From Salinispora pacifica CNR114 (lineage in GTDB: Bacteria; Actinomycetota; Actinomycetes; Mycobacteriales; Micromonosporaceae): a stretch of 64,000 nucleotides of DNA. Where the stretch lies: positions 124,001 to 188,000 of the forward strand of contig NZ_KI911467.1 in the NCBI RefSeq assembly GCF_000514775.1, read 5' to 3'. The position numbers and the translations under genes were made by a program. Below are positions 43,674-51,847 of this stretch, one piece after another (positions within the stretch are counted from its first letter, which is position 1; each line of letters opens with the position of its first letter). A model generated the notes under the pieces. That model was not told where the DNA came from, did not search any database, and saw only the letters and a program-made list of their open reading frames with translations.

Positions 43674-44699
43674 TCATCGCAGCTCCGCGCGGATGGCCGC
43701 GCCCGCCTCCGCCGTGCTCAGCCGCCCACCCAGGTCCGGCGTGCACCGTTCCCGGGCGACGGCCGCGCGGATCGCGTCCTCCACGGCACGCGCGTGCTCC
43801 GGGTGTCCGAGCTGCCGCAGCATCAAGGCGGCCGACGCGATCGCGCCGACCGGGTTGGCCACACCCCGTCCGGCGATGTCCGGAGCCGATCCGTGCACGG
43901 GCTCGTACAGGCCGCGACCGGTGCCGGGATTGAGGTTGGCCGAAGCGGCGGTGCTCACCCCGCCGGCCAGCTCGGCGACGAGATCGCTGAGGATGTCGCC
44001 GTACGAGTTGTTGGTGACGATGACGTCGAAGGCGGTGGGATCGCGTACCAACGCCATCGCCGCCGCGTCCACATAGAGGTGCGAGGTGGCCAGGTCGGGG
44101 CGGCGGGCGCGGGCCTCGGCCCAGCACCGCTGCCACAGGCCGCCGCCGCGCGGCACCGCGTTCGACTTGTCCACCATGCAGACCGAGCGGGTGGCGACCG
44201 AGAGCGCGAAGTCGATGATTCGCGCCACCCCGAGACGGGTGTTCACCTCGGTGTCGATCGCGACCTCGTCGTTGGTCTCGGCTCGCAGGACGCCACCGAT
44301 CCCGGCGTAGAGGCCCTCGGTGTTCTCCCGGACAATCGCGCAGTCCACGGCGCGACGACCTGGGTCGCGCAGCGGGCTGAGCCGGTCGTGCAGCAGAGCC
44401 ACGGGCCGATGGTTGACGTACAGGTCCAGCTCGAAGCGCAGCCGCAGCAGCACGTCGCGGGCGTACCACGGGTCGCGCACCCGCGGGTCCCCGATGGCCC
44501 CGAGAAGCACACCCGCGCTACCCGTGCACACGGCGAAGTCCTCCTCGGACATCGGCACGCCCGTCGCCAGGTACGCCGCGGCGTTGATCTTGTCGAGGAC
44601 TTCGAACCGCAGGCCGAGCCCCAGCTCCTCCAGCGTGGCGACGGCTTCCGGCACCACCTCGGGTCCGATCCCATCGCCCGGAATCACCGCGATGGTCAT
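43674..44699 (-). CDS. LeuB-like 3-alkylmalate dehydrogenase
   Basis: A 341-aa beta-decarboxylating dehydrogenase (isopropylmalate/homoisocitrate/tartrate dehydrogenase family). It has IPGDGIGPEV, the substrate loop IVRENTEGLYAGIGG, the catalytic VDKSNAVP and NNSYGDILSDLVAELAGG with the Mg-binding aspartates, then YEPVHGSAPDIAG. ENTEGLYAG resembles the homoisocitrate/tartrate group more than typical actinobacterial LeuB, which fits a non-leucine substrate. It oxidises and decarboxylates a 3-substituted malate to a 2-oxo acid. Coupled by ATGA to the gene fragment upstream. Confidence 0.88.
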   Translation of the reverse strand: MTIAVIPGDGIGPEVVPEAVATLEELGLGLRFEVLDKINAAAYLATGVPMSEEDFAVCTGSAGVLLGAIGDPRVRDPWYARDVLLRLRFELDLYVNHRPVALLHDRLSPLRDPGRRAVDCAIVRENTEGLYAGIGGVLRAETNDEVAIDTEVNTRLGVARIIDFALSVATRSVCMVDKSNAVPRGGGLWQRCWAEARARRPDLATSHLYVDAAAMALVRDPTAFDVIVTNNSYGDILSDLVAELAGGVSTAASANLNPGTGRGLYEPVHGSAPDIAGRGVANPVGAIASAALMLRQLGHPEHARAVEDAIRAAVARERCTPDLGGRLSTAEAGAAIRAELR

Positions 44700-45172
44700 G
44701 CCGTCATCCGCAACTGACGGACGGTGGCCCCGCGGCCGTACTGGCCCCGGCTCCCCAGCAGACCGGAGGCCAGCTTGCGCTCGGCGCGTTCAAGCGTCTC
44801 CCGCCGCCGATTGAACGCCACCCGGACGAACTGCCGTCCCCGGGCCGCATCGGCGGTGCAGACCGCCCCCGGCGCGAGCAGCACTCCCGCCTCGTAGCCC
44901 GTCCGCCGCACGGAGGCGTTGGATCCCTCGTCGTCGACCGGCCGCACGTCGGCCACCAGCAGCGCCCGTGTCCGCGGGCCGAATGCAGCGGTCAGCTCCC
45001 GCGGGTCGTAGCGCCAGTCCGGCGGCTCCGGGTAGCCGGGAACGCCCAGCGCGAGATCGATCGCGTTGCGCTCGCGCGCCACCCGCATCAGATGCGCGAG
45101 CCGGCTGCTGGTCAACGCGGATGCCCGGGCCGAGACCAGCCCGCGGACCGGCGCCGGTTCGGTTCCGCTCAC
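44696..45172 (-). CDS. Gutted aminotransferase remnant, still an open, coupled ORF (158 aa)
   Basis: A 158-aa ORF that aligns in three separate pieces with the intact aminotransferase of the same operon: the N-terminus (AIDLALGVPGYPEPP), a middle piece (WRYDPRELTAAFGPRTRALL) and the C-terminus (EAGVLLAPGAVCTADAARGR onward). The segments carrying the PLP-phosphate loop, the binding Asp/Tyr and the Schiff-base lysine are missing, so it cannot be an active transaminase. The reading frame and both overlaps (GTGA with LeuD, ATGA with LeuB) are intact. It is either decay under translational-coupling constraint or a small accessory protein. Confidence 0.75.
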   Translation of the reverse strand: MSGTEPAPVRGLVSARASALTSSRLAHLMRVARERNAIDLALGVPGYPEPPDWRYDPRELTAAFGPRTRALLVADVRPVDDEGSNASVRRTGYEAGVLLAPGAVCTADAARGRQFVRVAFNRRRETLERAERKLASGLLGSRGQYGRGATVRQLRMTA

Positions 45173-45783
45173 GGCACCGGCACCGCGCGGGTCGGGGCCG
45201 CGGTCCGCGGCAGCCACGGTGGCCGGGCGGCCTCGTGCGCGCGGATGGCCGCGTCTCGGCCCAAGGTCACCGCGATCTCGTCGAGGCCGTTGAGCATCAG
45301 CCACCGTGCGCGGTCTTCGATGGCGAAGTCCCAGACGCCCACCTCGCTGCGTACCTGGCGGTCGAGCAGGTCGACGGTGATCTCGGCGTCCGGCCGCTCG
45401 GTCGCGTGGTCGAGCAGCGCGCCCACCGCGTCGGCCCCGAGCGCAACCGCGAGCAGCGCGTTCTTGCCCGCGTTGCGTTGGAAGATGTCGCCGAAGCTCT
45501 CCGCGATCACCGCGGCGAAACCCCAGTCCCGCAGGGCCCACACCGCGGTTTCCCGGGAGCTGCCGGACCCGAAGTTGCGCTGGGCGACCAGCACGGTCGC
45601 GGACGCGTACGGCTCACGGTTGAGCACGAAGTCCGGGTCCGCCCGCCAACCCGCGAACAGCCCATCCTCGAATCCCGTCTTGGTCAGCCGCCGGCAGAAA
45701 TCGCTGGGGATGATCTGGTCGGTGTCCACGTCGTTGCGGCGCAGCGGGGCCATCCGCCCGGTGTGCGCCTCGATCGCCTGCAT
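45169..45783 (-). CDS. LeuD-like isomerase small subunit
   Basis: A 204-aa small subunit of an isopropylmalate-isomerase-type dehydratase. RNDVDTDQIIPSDFC near the N-terminus and the RNFGSGSSRETAVWAL swivel-domain motif are typical. It pairs with the LeuC-like protein encoded directly upstream to isomerise a 2-alkylmalate to a 3-alkylmalate. Length is normal. It starts 9 bases after the LeuC-like stop and overlaps the aminotransferase remnant by GTGA. Confidence 0.9.
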   Translation of the reverse strand: MQAIEAHTGRMAPLRRNDVDTDQIIPSDFCRRLTKTGFEDGLFAGWRADPDFVLNREPYASATVLVAQRNFGSGSSRETAVWALRDWGFAAVIAESFGDIFQRNAGKNALLAVALGADAVGALLDHATERPDAEITVDLLDRQVRSEVGVWDFAIEDRARWLMLNGLDEIAVTLGRDAAIRAHEAARPPWLPRTAAPTRAVPVP

Positions 45784-45792
45784 GGGCTCTCC

Positions 45793-47190
45793 TCAGTTGA
45801 GATCGCCGGGGGCGGCCAGCGTGCCGGCGACCGCGGTCGCCGCCGCCACCGCGGGAGAAACGAGATGGGTACGCGCGCGCGGCCCCTGCCGCCCCTCGTA
45901 GTTGCGGTTCGAGGTGGAGGCGCAGCGGGAGGCACCTTTGATCCGGTCGGCATTCATGCCCAGGCACATCGAGCAGCCGGAGAACCGCCACGAGGCGCCC
46001 GCCTCGAGGAAGACCTGGTGCAGTCCCTCGCGCTCGGCCTGGGCCCGGATCTCCATCGAGCCCGGCACGACGAGCATCTCCACCCCATCGGCCACCCGGC
46101 GGCCGCGCAGCACGTCAGCGGCGACGCGCAGGTCCTCGATGCGGCTGTTGGTGCACGAGCCGATGAACACGACGTCGATCGCCACGTCCCGCATCAACGT
46201 ACCCGGCTGGAGACCCATGTAGTGCAGGGCCCGTTGTGCGGCCGCTCGCTGACCGGGGTCGGCGAACTCGGACGGGTCGGGCACCGCACCGTCCAGCGAG
46301 ACGGCCTGGCCCGGATTGGTGCCCCAGGTGACGTACCGGGACGCCGCACCGACGTCGAGCGTGAGCACCCTGTCGAAACGCGCGTCGTCGTCGCTGCGCA
46401 ACGTCCGCCAGTAGGCGAGCGCATCGTCCCAGTGCGAGCCGGTGGGCCGGCGCGGGGTGGCTTCCAGGTAGGCGAATGTCGTGTCGTCCGGTGCGACCAT
46501 CCCGGCCCGTGCGCCGGCCTCGATGCTGAGGTTGCACATCGTCATCCGGCCCTCCATGGACAGCCGGCGCACCGCCTCACCGCGGTACTCGATGACGTAC
46601 CCGTGCGCGCCGTTCGCGCCCACCTCGGCCAGCATGCGCAGCATGAGGTCCTTGGCCGTCACCTCCGCGCCCGGCACGCCGGTGAAGTCCACGGCCATCG
46701 TCCGTGGGCGGGGCAGCGCCAGCGTCTGTGTGGCCAGGACGTGCTCCACGTCCGTGGTGCCGACGCCGAGGGCGAGCGCACCGAAAGCGCCATGGGTGGA
46801 GGTGTGGCTGTCGCCGCAGGTGATCGTCATGCCCGGCTGCACCAGGCCCAGCTCCGGGGCGACGACGTGCACGATCCCCTGCCGGGCGTCGCCGTGACGC
46901 AGCAGCTCGATGCCCTCGCGCGCACAGCTGGCCCGCAGCGCGCCGAGTTGCTCCCGGCTAATGGGATCGGTGACCGCGAGCGTGTCGGTCGGCACGTTGT
47001 GATCCTCGACAGCGAGCGTGAGGTCCGACCGTCGCACCTGCCGCCCGGCCAGCCGCAGCCCGTCGAATGCCTGCGACGAGCTGGCCTCGTGGATCAGATG
47101 CAGGTCGATGTAGAGAAGGTCCTGCCCGTCACCGTCGTCGACGACGTGCTGCTGCCAGATCTTCTCGACCAGGGTGCCGGAGTCGCTCAC
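45793..47190 (-). CDS. LeuC-like isomerase large subunit
   Basis: A 465-aa aconitase-superfamily large subunit. The three cluster cysteines are seen in FIGSCTNSR and SGCSMCLGMN, and the substrate motif TCGDSHTSTHGAFGALALG is intact. It dehydrates and rehydrates a malate derivative with the LeuD-like subunit. The start is the GTG at 47190, which overlaps the LeuA-like stop as GTGA. A chromosomal leuCD elsewhere would be expected for leucine itself, so this copy is probably dedicated to the cluster. Confidence 0.9.
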   Translation of the reverse strand: MSDSGTLVEKIWQQHVVDDGDGQDLLYIDLHLIHEASSSQAFDGLRLAGRQVRRSDLTLAVEDHNVPTDTLAVTDPISREQLGALRASCAREGIELLRHGDARQGIVHVVAPELGLVQPGMTITCGDSHTSTHGAFGALALGVGTTDVEHVLATQTLALPRPRTMAVDFTGVPGAEVTAKDLMLRMLAEVGANGAHGYVIEYRGEAVRRLSMEGRMTMCNLSIEAGARAGMVAPDDTTFAYLEATPRRPTGSHWDDALAYWRTLRSDDDARFDRVLTLDVGAASRYVTWGTNPGQAVSLDGAVPDPSEFADPGQRAAAQRALHYMGLQPGTLMRDVAIDVVFIGSCTNSRIEDLRVAADVLRGRRVADGVEMLVVPGSMEIRAQAEREGLHQVFLEAGASWRFSGCSMCLGMNADRIKGASRCASTSNRNYEGRQGPRARTHLVSPAVAAATAVAGTLAAPGDLN

Positions 47191-48368
47191 GGGCTCACCG
47201 CCAGCCGCAGCGCCACCTCGTCGCGCAGGTGGTCCAGTTCGTCGCAGTCGCTGCCGGGGCGCGAGGCGACGAGTTCCTCGTACATCCGGTCCACCAGCGC
47301 GTCGTCCTCGGGGGCACCGAGCTCGGCGAGCACGTAACGCACCACCGCCCGCCCCGAGTGCCGCCCGACGAGGATCGAACGGTGCCGTCCCCAACGGGCC
47401 GGGTCCATGAACTCGTACGTGGCCGGGTTCTTGAGGATGCCGTCCTGATGGATCCCGGCCTGGGTGGCGAAGGCGTTCAGCCCGACGATGGCCTTGTTGC
47501 GCGGCACCGCCATGCCGGTCGTGTCGACGAGATCCACATACGCCGCGTAGAGCTGGTCGATGCGGAGGTCCGTGTACGCCCCGACCTGCGCGCTCTTGAA
47601 GACCAGCACGGCGGCCAGTTCCTCAAGTGGGGTGTTGCCGCACCGTTCACCGATGCCGCCCAGCGTGGCCTGCACCTCGCCGGCGCCTGCCTGCACCCCG
47701 GCCAGCGCGTTGGCCAGCGACAGCCCCAGGTCGTCGTGGCAGTGCGTCGAGATGGTGACGTCCGGCGGCACCATCTCGTGCGCCTCGGCGATCAGGTCGC
47801 CGTATTCGGACGGGGTAGCGCAGCCGGTGGTGTCGGCCAGGCCGATGGTGGTGGCGCCCTGGGCGAGCGCCTCGCCCACGAGGTCCATGACGAAGCCGCG
47901 GTCGCCCCGGCTGGCGTCCTCGATGCAGAACGCGATGTCGGTGGCCCCCAACGCTGCCGCCAGACGTACCGCATGGCGTCCCTCGGCAATCGCCTCCCGG
48001 CGGGTGATCTGGCGCTTGTGTTCCAGGTGCAGGTCGCTGCCGGTGCCGCAGATGGCGATCTGGTGGTTGGGCCGAATGCCGCCCGCCTCCGCCGACAACC
48101 GGATGTCCCGCTCGGAGCATCGGTTGAAGGTGGAGAACCGCGCGGTGGTCAGTGCGCCGGCGATGAGCTTCGTCGCCGCGAAGTCGGCTGGTGACGAAGC
48201 TGGGAAACCCGCCTCGATCACATCGGCACCGAAGGCCTCGGCCGCCAGTGCGTACCGGAGCTTGTCCTCGGGGCTCATCGTGTTCCCCGGTGCCTGCTCG
48301 CCGTCGCGCAGCGTCGCATCGAAAATGTCGATGCGCCGCCCCCCTCTTCCGGCCAGGTCAATTGTCAT
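47187..48368 (-). CDS. LeuA-like acyltransferase (2-isopropylmalate/citramalate/homocitrate synthase family) without regulatory domain
   Basis: A 393-aa DRE-TIM enzyme that condenses acetyl-CoA with a 2-oxo acid. Motifs are FDATLRDGEQAPG, IEDASRGDRGFVM, THCHDDLGLSLANALAG and GGIGERCGNTPLEEL. Feedback-regulated isopropylmalate synthases have 100-150 more residues forming a leucine-binding domain; here the protein ends after the lid region, so it should escape feedback control. This suits a specialised pathway. The oxo-acid substrate could be pyruvate (citramalate route to 2-oxobutyrate and propionyl units) or another; it cannot be told from sequence. The ATG at 48368 follows AAGGGGA. First gene of the seven-gene operon. 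Confidence 0.88.
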   Translation of the reverse strand: MTIDLAGRGGRRIDIFDATLRDGEQAPGNTMSPEDKLRYALAAEAFGADVIEAGFPASSPADFAATKLIAGALTTARFSTFNRCSERDIRLSAEAGGIRPNHQIAICGTGSDLHLEHKRQITRREAIAEGRHAVRLAAALGATDIAFCIEDASRGDRGFVMDLVGEALAQGATTIGLADTTGCATPSEYGDLIAEAHEMVPPDVTISTHCHDDLGLSLANALAGVQAGAGEVQATLGGIGERCGNTPLEELAAVLVFKSAQVGAYTDLRIDQLYAAYVDLVDTTGMAVPRNKAIVGLNAFATQAGIHQDGILKNPATYEFMDPARWGRHRSILVGRHSGRAVVRYVLAELGAPEDDALVDRMYEELVASRPGSDCDELDHLRDEVALRLAVSP

Positions 48369-48669
48369 CCGTCGCCGTCCCCTTTCGGCCCCAGAAGTTT
48401 CCGCCTCCGCCGGCGGTACGCCCAGTCTCATCGGGACGGATGTTCCTGAGCCGCGCCCCTAAGCGCAGGGTGAATGTCCATCGCGTTACGCCGGCACGTC
48501 GGTGGCCGTCAACGCAAGCGGCGAAGAAGTTTGATTGATGTCGCCCAGCAGCGCCACCCAGCGAGTTGATATCGGTAAGGGGGGATCGCGCTAAACAACT
48601 TCGAATTTCTGTAAGCTGACGTACATTAGTTCGATACAAGCGTCAGGATGGAACACGCTGACGAGCGTG
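48369..48669. promoter_or_regulatory. Promoter region of the leu-like operon with nested palindromes
   Basis: About 300 bases without a gene, AT-richer around 48590-48640. CGTCAGG (48641-48647) pairs with CCTGACG (48676-48682), and inside it ACACGCT (48653-48659) pairs with AGCGTGT (48664-48670), giving a nested palindrome at the boundary with the transposase remnant. No StrR-type operator of the normal spacing was found here. Confidence 0.45.
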
Positions 48670-48930
48670 TCAACACCTGACGTTCAACCCGAGCGACGCG
48701 GATAACGGGCCAGGATAGACAGCACGCCCCCGCCATGCAGGGATCGTCATGGTACGGAACATGCCGGCCAGGTGGGTGCGGGCGTGGCGGATCCGGTGTG
48801 CCTCCGATCGGGCGCCGAGTAGGACCCGCGCCACGGCCAGGCAGACCGGTTCGGAGTCGGTCAACAGCGGTGGCCGCCCCCGCCACCGGGCGTTCGGATG
48901 ATGTCGTCGATCTTCACGTACAGTGAAACT
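48670..48930 (-). pseudogene. IS982-like transposase remnant (N-terminal part, frameshifted)
   Basis: The minus strand encodes two pieces typical of the N-terminus of IS982-family transposases: LYVKIDDIIRTPGGGG (48875-48923) in one frame, and after a shift in the G-run, RPPLLTDSEPVCLAVARVLL followed by GARSEAHRIRHARTHLAGMF in another. The homologous proteins begin LYVKIDD...LTDSELVCLAVAQVLLG. The catalytic domain is missing after about 85 residues, so it is a dead fragment. It lies between the ABC exporter stop (48937) and the leu-like operon promoter, marking a former insertion at this junction. Confidence 0.72.
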
Positions 48931-48936
48931 GCTCGT

Positions 48937-50706
48937 CTAGCGGGCGTCTGCCGGCACCTCGGCCTCGCGGTTGACGAGCATCGCGTAGTGCCCCCCCAAC
49001 TCCACCAGCTCGGCGTGGGTGCCGCGTTCGACGATGGTGCCGGCATCCAGCACGATGATCTCGTCCGCGTCGCGGATCGTCGACAGCCGGTGCGCGATCG
49101 TGATCGTGGTGCGACCGGCGCTGGCTGCATCGATGGCCCGGGTGACGGCCTCTTCGGTCTGGTTGTCCAGGGAACTGGTCGCCTCGTCGAGCACCAGGAT
49201 AGGCGGATCGCGTAGGACCGCCCGGGCGATCGCCAGGCGCTGCCGTTCCCCGCCGGAAAACCGGAATCCCCGTTCGCCTACCACGGTGTGGTACCCGTGC
49301 GGCAGCGACAGCAGGTGGTCGTGGATATGGGCGATCCTGGCGGCCGCCACCAACTCGTCGTCGGTCGCGTCGGGCCGGGCGAACCGCAGGTTCTCGGCGA
49401 CCGAGGTGTGGAACAGGTAGGTTTCCTGGAACACCATGCCGACCGTGGCCGCCAGCGTCTCCGCGGGCAGGTCCCGCACATCGGTACCGTCGATTGTCAC
49501 CCGTCCCGACGTCGGGTCGTACAGCCGCGGGATCAGATAGCTGAGGGTGGTCTTGCCGGACCCGGTCTCACCGACGATCGCCAGGCTGCGGCCGGCGGGG
49601 ACCGTCACGTCGATGTCGCGCAGCGTGGGCCGGTCCGCGCCCGGATAGGTGAAGCCGACCTGGTGGAGCCGGAGTTCTCCCCGCGGCTTCGTGCCGGGGG
49701 CGGGACCCGCCGACTCATCGAGGTCGACGGGCAGGTCGAGGTACTCGAAGATCCGGCCGAACAGGACGAGTGAGGTCTGCACCTCCACGGCGACCTCCAC
49801 CAGGGAGACCGCCGGTCGCAGCAGCGTCTGCTGCAGGGTGGTGAAGGCGACCAGGGTGCCGATGGAGATCGCCGCCTGACCACCGCGGCCGTTCATTCCC
49901 GCCACCCAGTACGTCGCCGCCGGCATCGACGCCAACACGATCCAGGTTGTCGCCTGGGTCCAGCGGCCGGCCAGGTGTGAGCGGATCTCCAGGTCGGACA
50001 GGATCCGCGATTCGGCGGTGAAGATGTCGGTCAGCGAGCGGGAGCGGCCCATCGTCCGGGCCAGCAGCACACCGCTGACAGAGAGCGATTCCTGCACGAT
50101 CACGGCGATCGCGGCGGCCTGGCGTTGCCGCTCGCGGGTGATGCGGCGGCGCTGGTTGCCGACCCGTCGCCCGACCCAGACGAAGAACGGCACCAGCACC
50201 AGCGACACGATGGTGAGACGCCAATCCAACACCAACATCCCGACGACCGTGGCCACGACCACGGTCACGTCGGAGACCAGCGTCGTCGCGGTGGTGGTCA
50301 CGGTCGCCTGCATGTCGCCGATGTCGTTGGTGATCCGCGACTGCACCTCGCCGGAGCGGGTCCGGCTGAAGAAGGCCAGCGGCATCCGCTGCAGGCGTCC
50401 GTAGACGGCGGCGCGCAGATCGTGCATCACCTGCTCGCCGACCTTCGTGGAGAGGTAGGTCTGCCAGACGACGACCGAGCTGTTCGCGACGGACGCGAGG
50501 AGCATGCAACCGGCGAGGACGGTGAGTAGACCCGTCCGGCCCTCCGGTAGGGCCACGTCCAGGATCTCTCGGATCAGGAACGGGTTGACCAGGAAGAACA
50601 GGGACGAGAGGCCGACCAGGCCGGCGACGACTACCAGGCTCCATCCATATGGGCGGAACAACCGGAGGATGCGCCGTACCGGCACATCAGGGGCGGTGGT
50701 GGTCAC
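48937..50706 (-). CDS. ABC exporter, fused membrane and ATPase domains
   Basis: A 589-aa half-transporter of the type IV (MsbA/LmrA-like) exporter class. Six membrane helices (residues 15-310) are followed by an ATPase domain with Walker A VGETGSGKTTLSY, signature FSGGERQRLAIARA, Walker B ILVLDEATSSLD and switch IAHRLST. It would act as a homodimer in the cytoplasmic membrane to expel a hydrophobic compound, possibly the cluster product or a toxic intermediate. A GAGGAGG site precedes the GTG at 50706. The leu-like operon begins about 570 bases downstream on the same strand, beyond the IS remnant. Confidence 0.9.
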   Translation of the reverse strand: MTTTAPDVPVRRILRLFRPYGWSLVVVAGLVGLSSLFFLVNPFLIREILDVALPEGRTGLLTVLAGCMLLASVANSSVVVWQTYLSTKVGEQVMHDLRAAVYGRLQRMPLAFFSRTRSGEVQSRITNDIGDMQATVTTTATTLVSDVTVVVATVVGMLVLDWRLTIVSLVLVPFFVWVGRRVGNQRRRITRERQRQAAAIAVIVQESLSVSGVLLARTMGRSRSLTDIFTAESRILSDLEIRSHLAGRWTQATTWIVLASMPAATYWVAGMNGRGGQAAISIGTLVAFTTLQQTLLRPAVSLVEVAVEVQTSLVLFGRIFEYLDLPVDLDESAGPAPGTKPRGELRLHQVGFTYPGADRPTLRDIDVTVPAGRSLAIVGETGSGKTTLSYLIPRLYDPTSGRVTIDGTDVRDLPAETLAATVGMVFQETYLFHTSVAENLRFARPDATDDELVAAARIAHIHDHLLSLPHGYHTVVGERGFRFSGGERQRLAIARAVLRDPPILVLDEATSSLDNQTEEAVTRAIDAASAGRTTITIAHRLSTIRDADEIIVLDAGTIVERGTHAELVELGGHYAMLVNREAEVPADAR

Positions 50707-50802
50707 CCAGCCTCCTCAGTCGGCCCGGGCGGTACGGCGTGTCGTCCCGGCCGGTGGCCTTGGGCCTCGGCAGGTCACCGGGGCGCCGGGGCGCCACGCC
50801 GG

Positions 50803-51123
50803 TCAGGGCTGGGCTCCGCCGGGGGCGACGTAGACGTCCCCGTCCTCGACCCGTACCTGGTAGGTGCCGACCGGTCGGGTGGCTGGGGGATTGGTCGGCT
50901 CGCCGGTGCGCAGGTCGAAGCAGGAGCCGTGTAGCCAGCACTCGATCGTGCCGTCGTACACCTCTCCCTCGGCGAGTGAAACCTCCGCGTGGGAACACCG
51001 GTCGTCGATCGCGTATACCCGTCCCCCACTCCGGACCACGGCCACCGCTCGGCCCTCGACCTTTACCTCGATCGCGCCCTCGGTTGGGAGCGCCGTCACC
51101 GGGCACACCTTGACGAAGTCCAT
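50803..51123 (-). CDS. Rieske-type [2Fe-2S] ferredoxin
   Basis: A 106-aa Rieske protein with the two ligand pairs CSHAEVSLAEG and CWLHGSCFD (CxH and CxxH), as in NdoA/BphF-type soluble ferredoxins. It would carry electrons to an oxygenase. GAGAGGAG precedes the ATG at 51123. No terminal Rieske oxygenase is seen nearby, so the partner may be a flavin or P450 enzyme elsewhere, or the haem-oxygenase-fold protein at 35520-36314. A short tandem repeat lies just upstream. Confidence 0.85.
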   Translation of the reverse strand: MDFVKVCPVTALPTEGAIEVKVEGRAVAVVRSGGRVYAIDDRCSHAEVSLAEGEVYDGTIECWLHGSCFDLRTGEPTNPPATRPVGTYQVRVEDGDVYVAPGGAQP

Positions 51124-51155
51124 CGACCACTCCTCTCGACCACGTTTCGCTTCGC

Positions 51156-51205
51156 CCGGATGCCGGATGCCGGATGCCGGATGCCGGGGTGCCGGGGTGC
51201 CGGGG
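51156..51205. repeat. Short tandem repeat (CCGGATG x4, CCGGGGTG x2)
   Basis: Four copies of CCGGATG (51156-51183), then two of CCGGGGTG (51184-51199) and a partial unit, 33 bases before the Rieske start, inside its probable promoter region. Slippage-prone. Confidence 0.85.
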
Positions 51206-51321
51206 CTGGTCCACCGGACGGGAGCCTTCCGCCACCTTGCGCGGCGGGCCTCAGGCCGGGGCTGAGCGGGAGTCGAATCCTGCTGGAGCCTCCGGCTCCC
51301 GCCGGTGACCAGGAAGAATGG

Positions 51322-51339
51322 ATCAGGAATCAAGAAGCG
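51322..51339 (+). promoter_or_regulatory. Shared 18-bp upstream element, copy 2
   Basis: ATCAGGAATCAAGAAGCG, identical to the element before VOC protein 1 (8036-8053, other strand), here ending 30 bases before the ATG of VOC protein 2. Confidence 0.6.
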
Positions 51340-51369
51340 TCGGGGTCGGGCGGCCGTTAGCGTAGCGCT

Positions 51370-51780
51370 ATGAACATCACCATCCACTCGAGCTTTCTGC
51401 CGCACGAGAATGCGGACGCGTCGATCACCTTCTACCGGGAAGTCCTGGGCTTCGAGATTCGAAACGATGTCGGTTACGAGGGGATGCGGTGGGTCACGGT
51501 TGGCCCGGTCGGCCAGCCGCAGACCTCAATCGTGCTCCAACCACCGGCGGCCGACCCCGGGATCACCGATGGTGAGCGGCGCACGATCGAGGAGATGATG
51601 GCGAAGGGCACCTACGCTGGTGTTCTCCTCGCCGCCCCCAACCTCGACGAGGTGTTCGAGCGGGTACAGGCCAGCGGAGCCGAGGTGGTGCAGGAGCCGA
51701 TTGATCAGGACTACGGGGTCCGGGACTGTGCCTTCCGGGACCCGGCCGGCAACCTGATCCGGATCCAGCAGGCGGGTTGA
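51370..51780 (+). CDS. VOC (glyoxalase/bleomycin-resistance fold) protein 2
   Basis: A 136-aa single-domain VOC protein, a paralogue of the one at 7473-8012. Shared segments are GQPxxxIVLQ, VVQEPxDQxxGVRDCAFRDPAG and the YEGMRW/FEGLRW turn. It may bind the cluster product or an electrophile for resistance, or be an uncharacterised enzyme. An 18-bp element identical to that before VOC 1 lies upstream, implying joint control. No clear ribosome site is seen at the ATG. Confidence 0.8.
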   Translation: MNITIHSSFLPHENADASITFYREVLGFEIRNDVGYEGMRWVTVGPVGQPQTSIVLQPPAADPGITDGERRTIEEMMAKGTYAGVLLAAPNLDEVFERVQASGAEVVQEPIDQDYGVRDCAFRDPAGNLIRIQQAG

Positions 51781-51847
51781 CCTCAGCACGGCATCGCCAT
51801 TCCCTCGTTGGTCGCAAGTCCATTGATGCAAGGAGGCCATCACCATC

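Noticed and set aside
44968..47337. Long antisense open reading frame (789 aa) opposite the leuC/leuD-like genes
   Set aside because: Composition is that of a GC-rich shadow frame (Arg/Gly/Pro/His runs), with no motif; the opposite strand encodes well-defined LeuC and LeuD proteins.
47187..48368. LeuA-like gene as ordinary leucine biosynthesis
   Set aside because: The regulatory domain is missing and it is linked to a methyltransferase and two aminotransferase genes; still possible if the genome has no other leuA.
48629..48654. GTTCGATAC ... GGATGGAAC as a StrR operator before the leu-like operon
   Set aside because: The spacing is 3-4 bases shorter than in all other sites, and the inner bases do not match.
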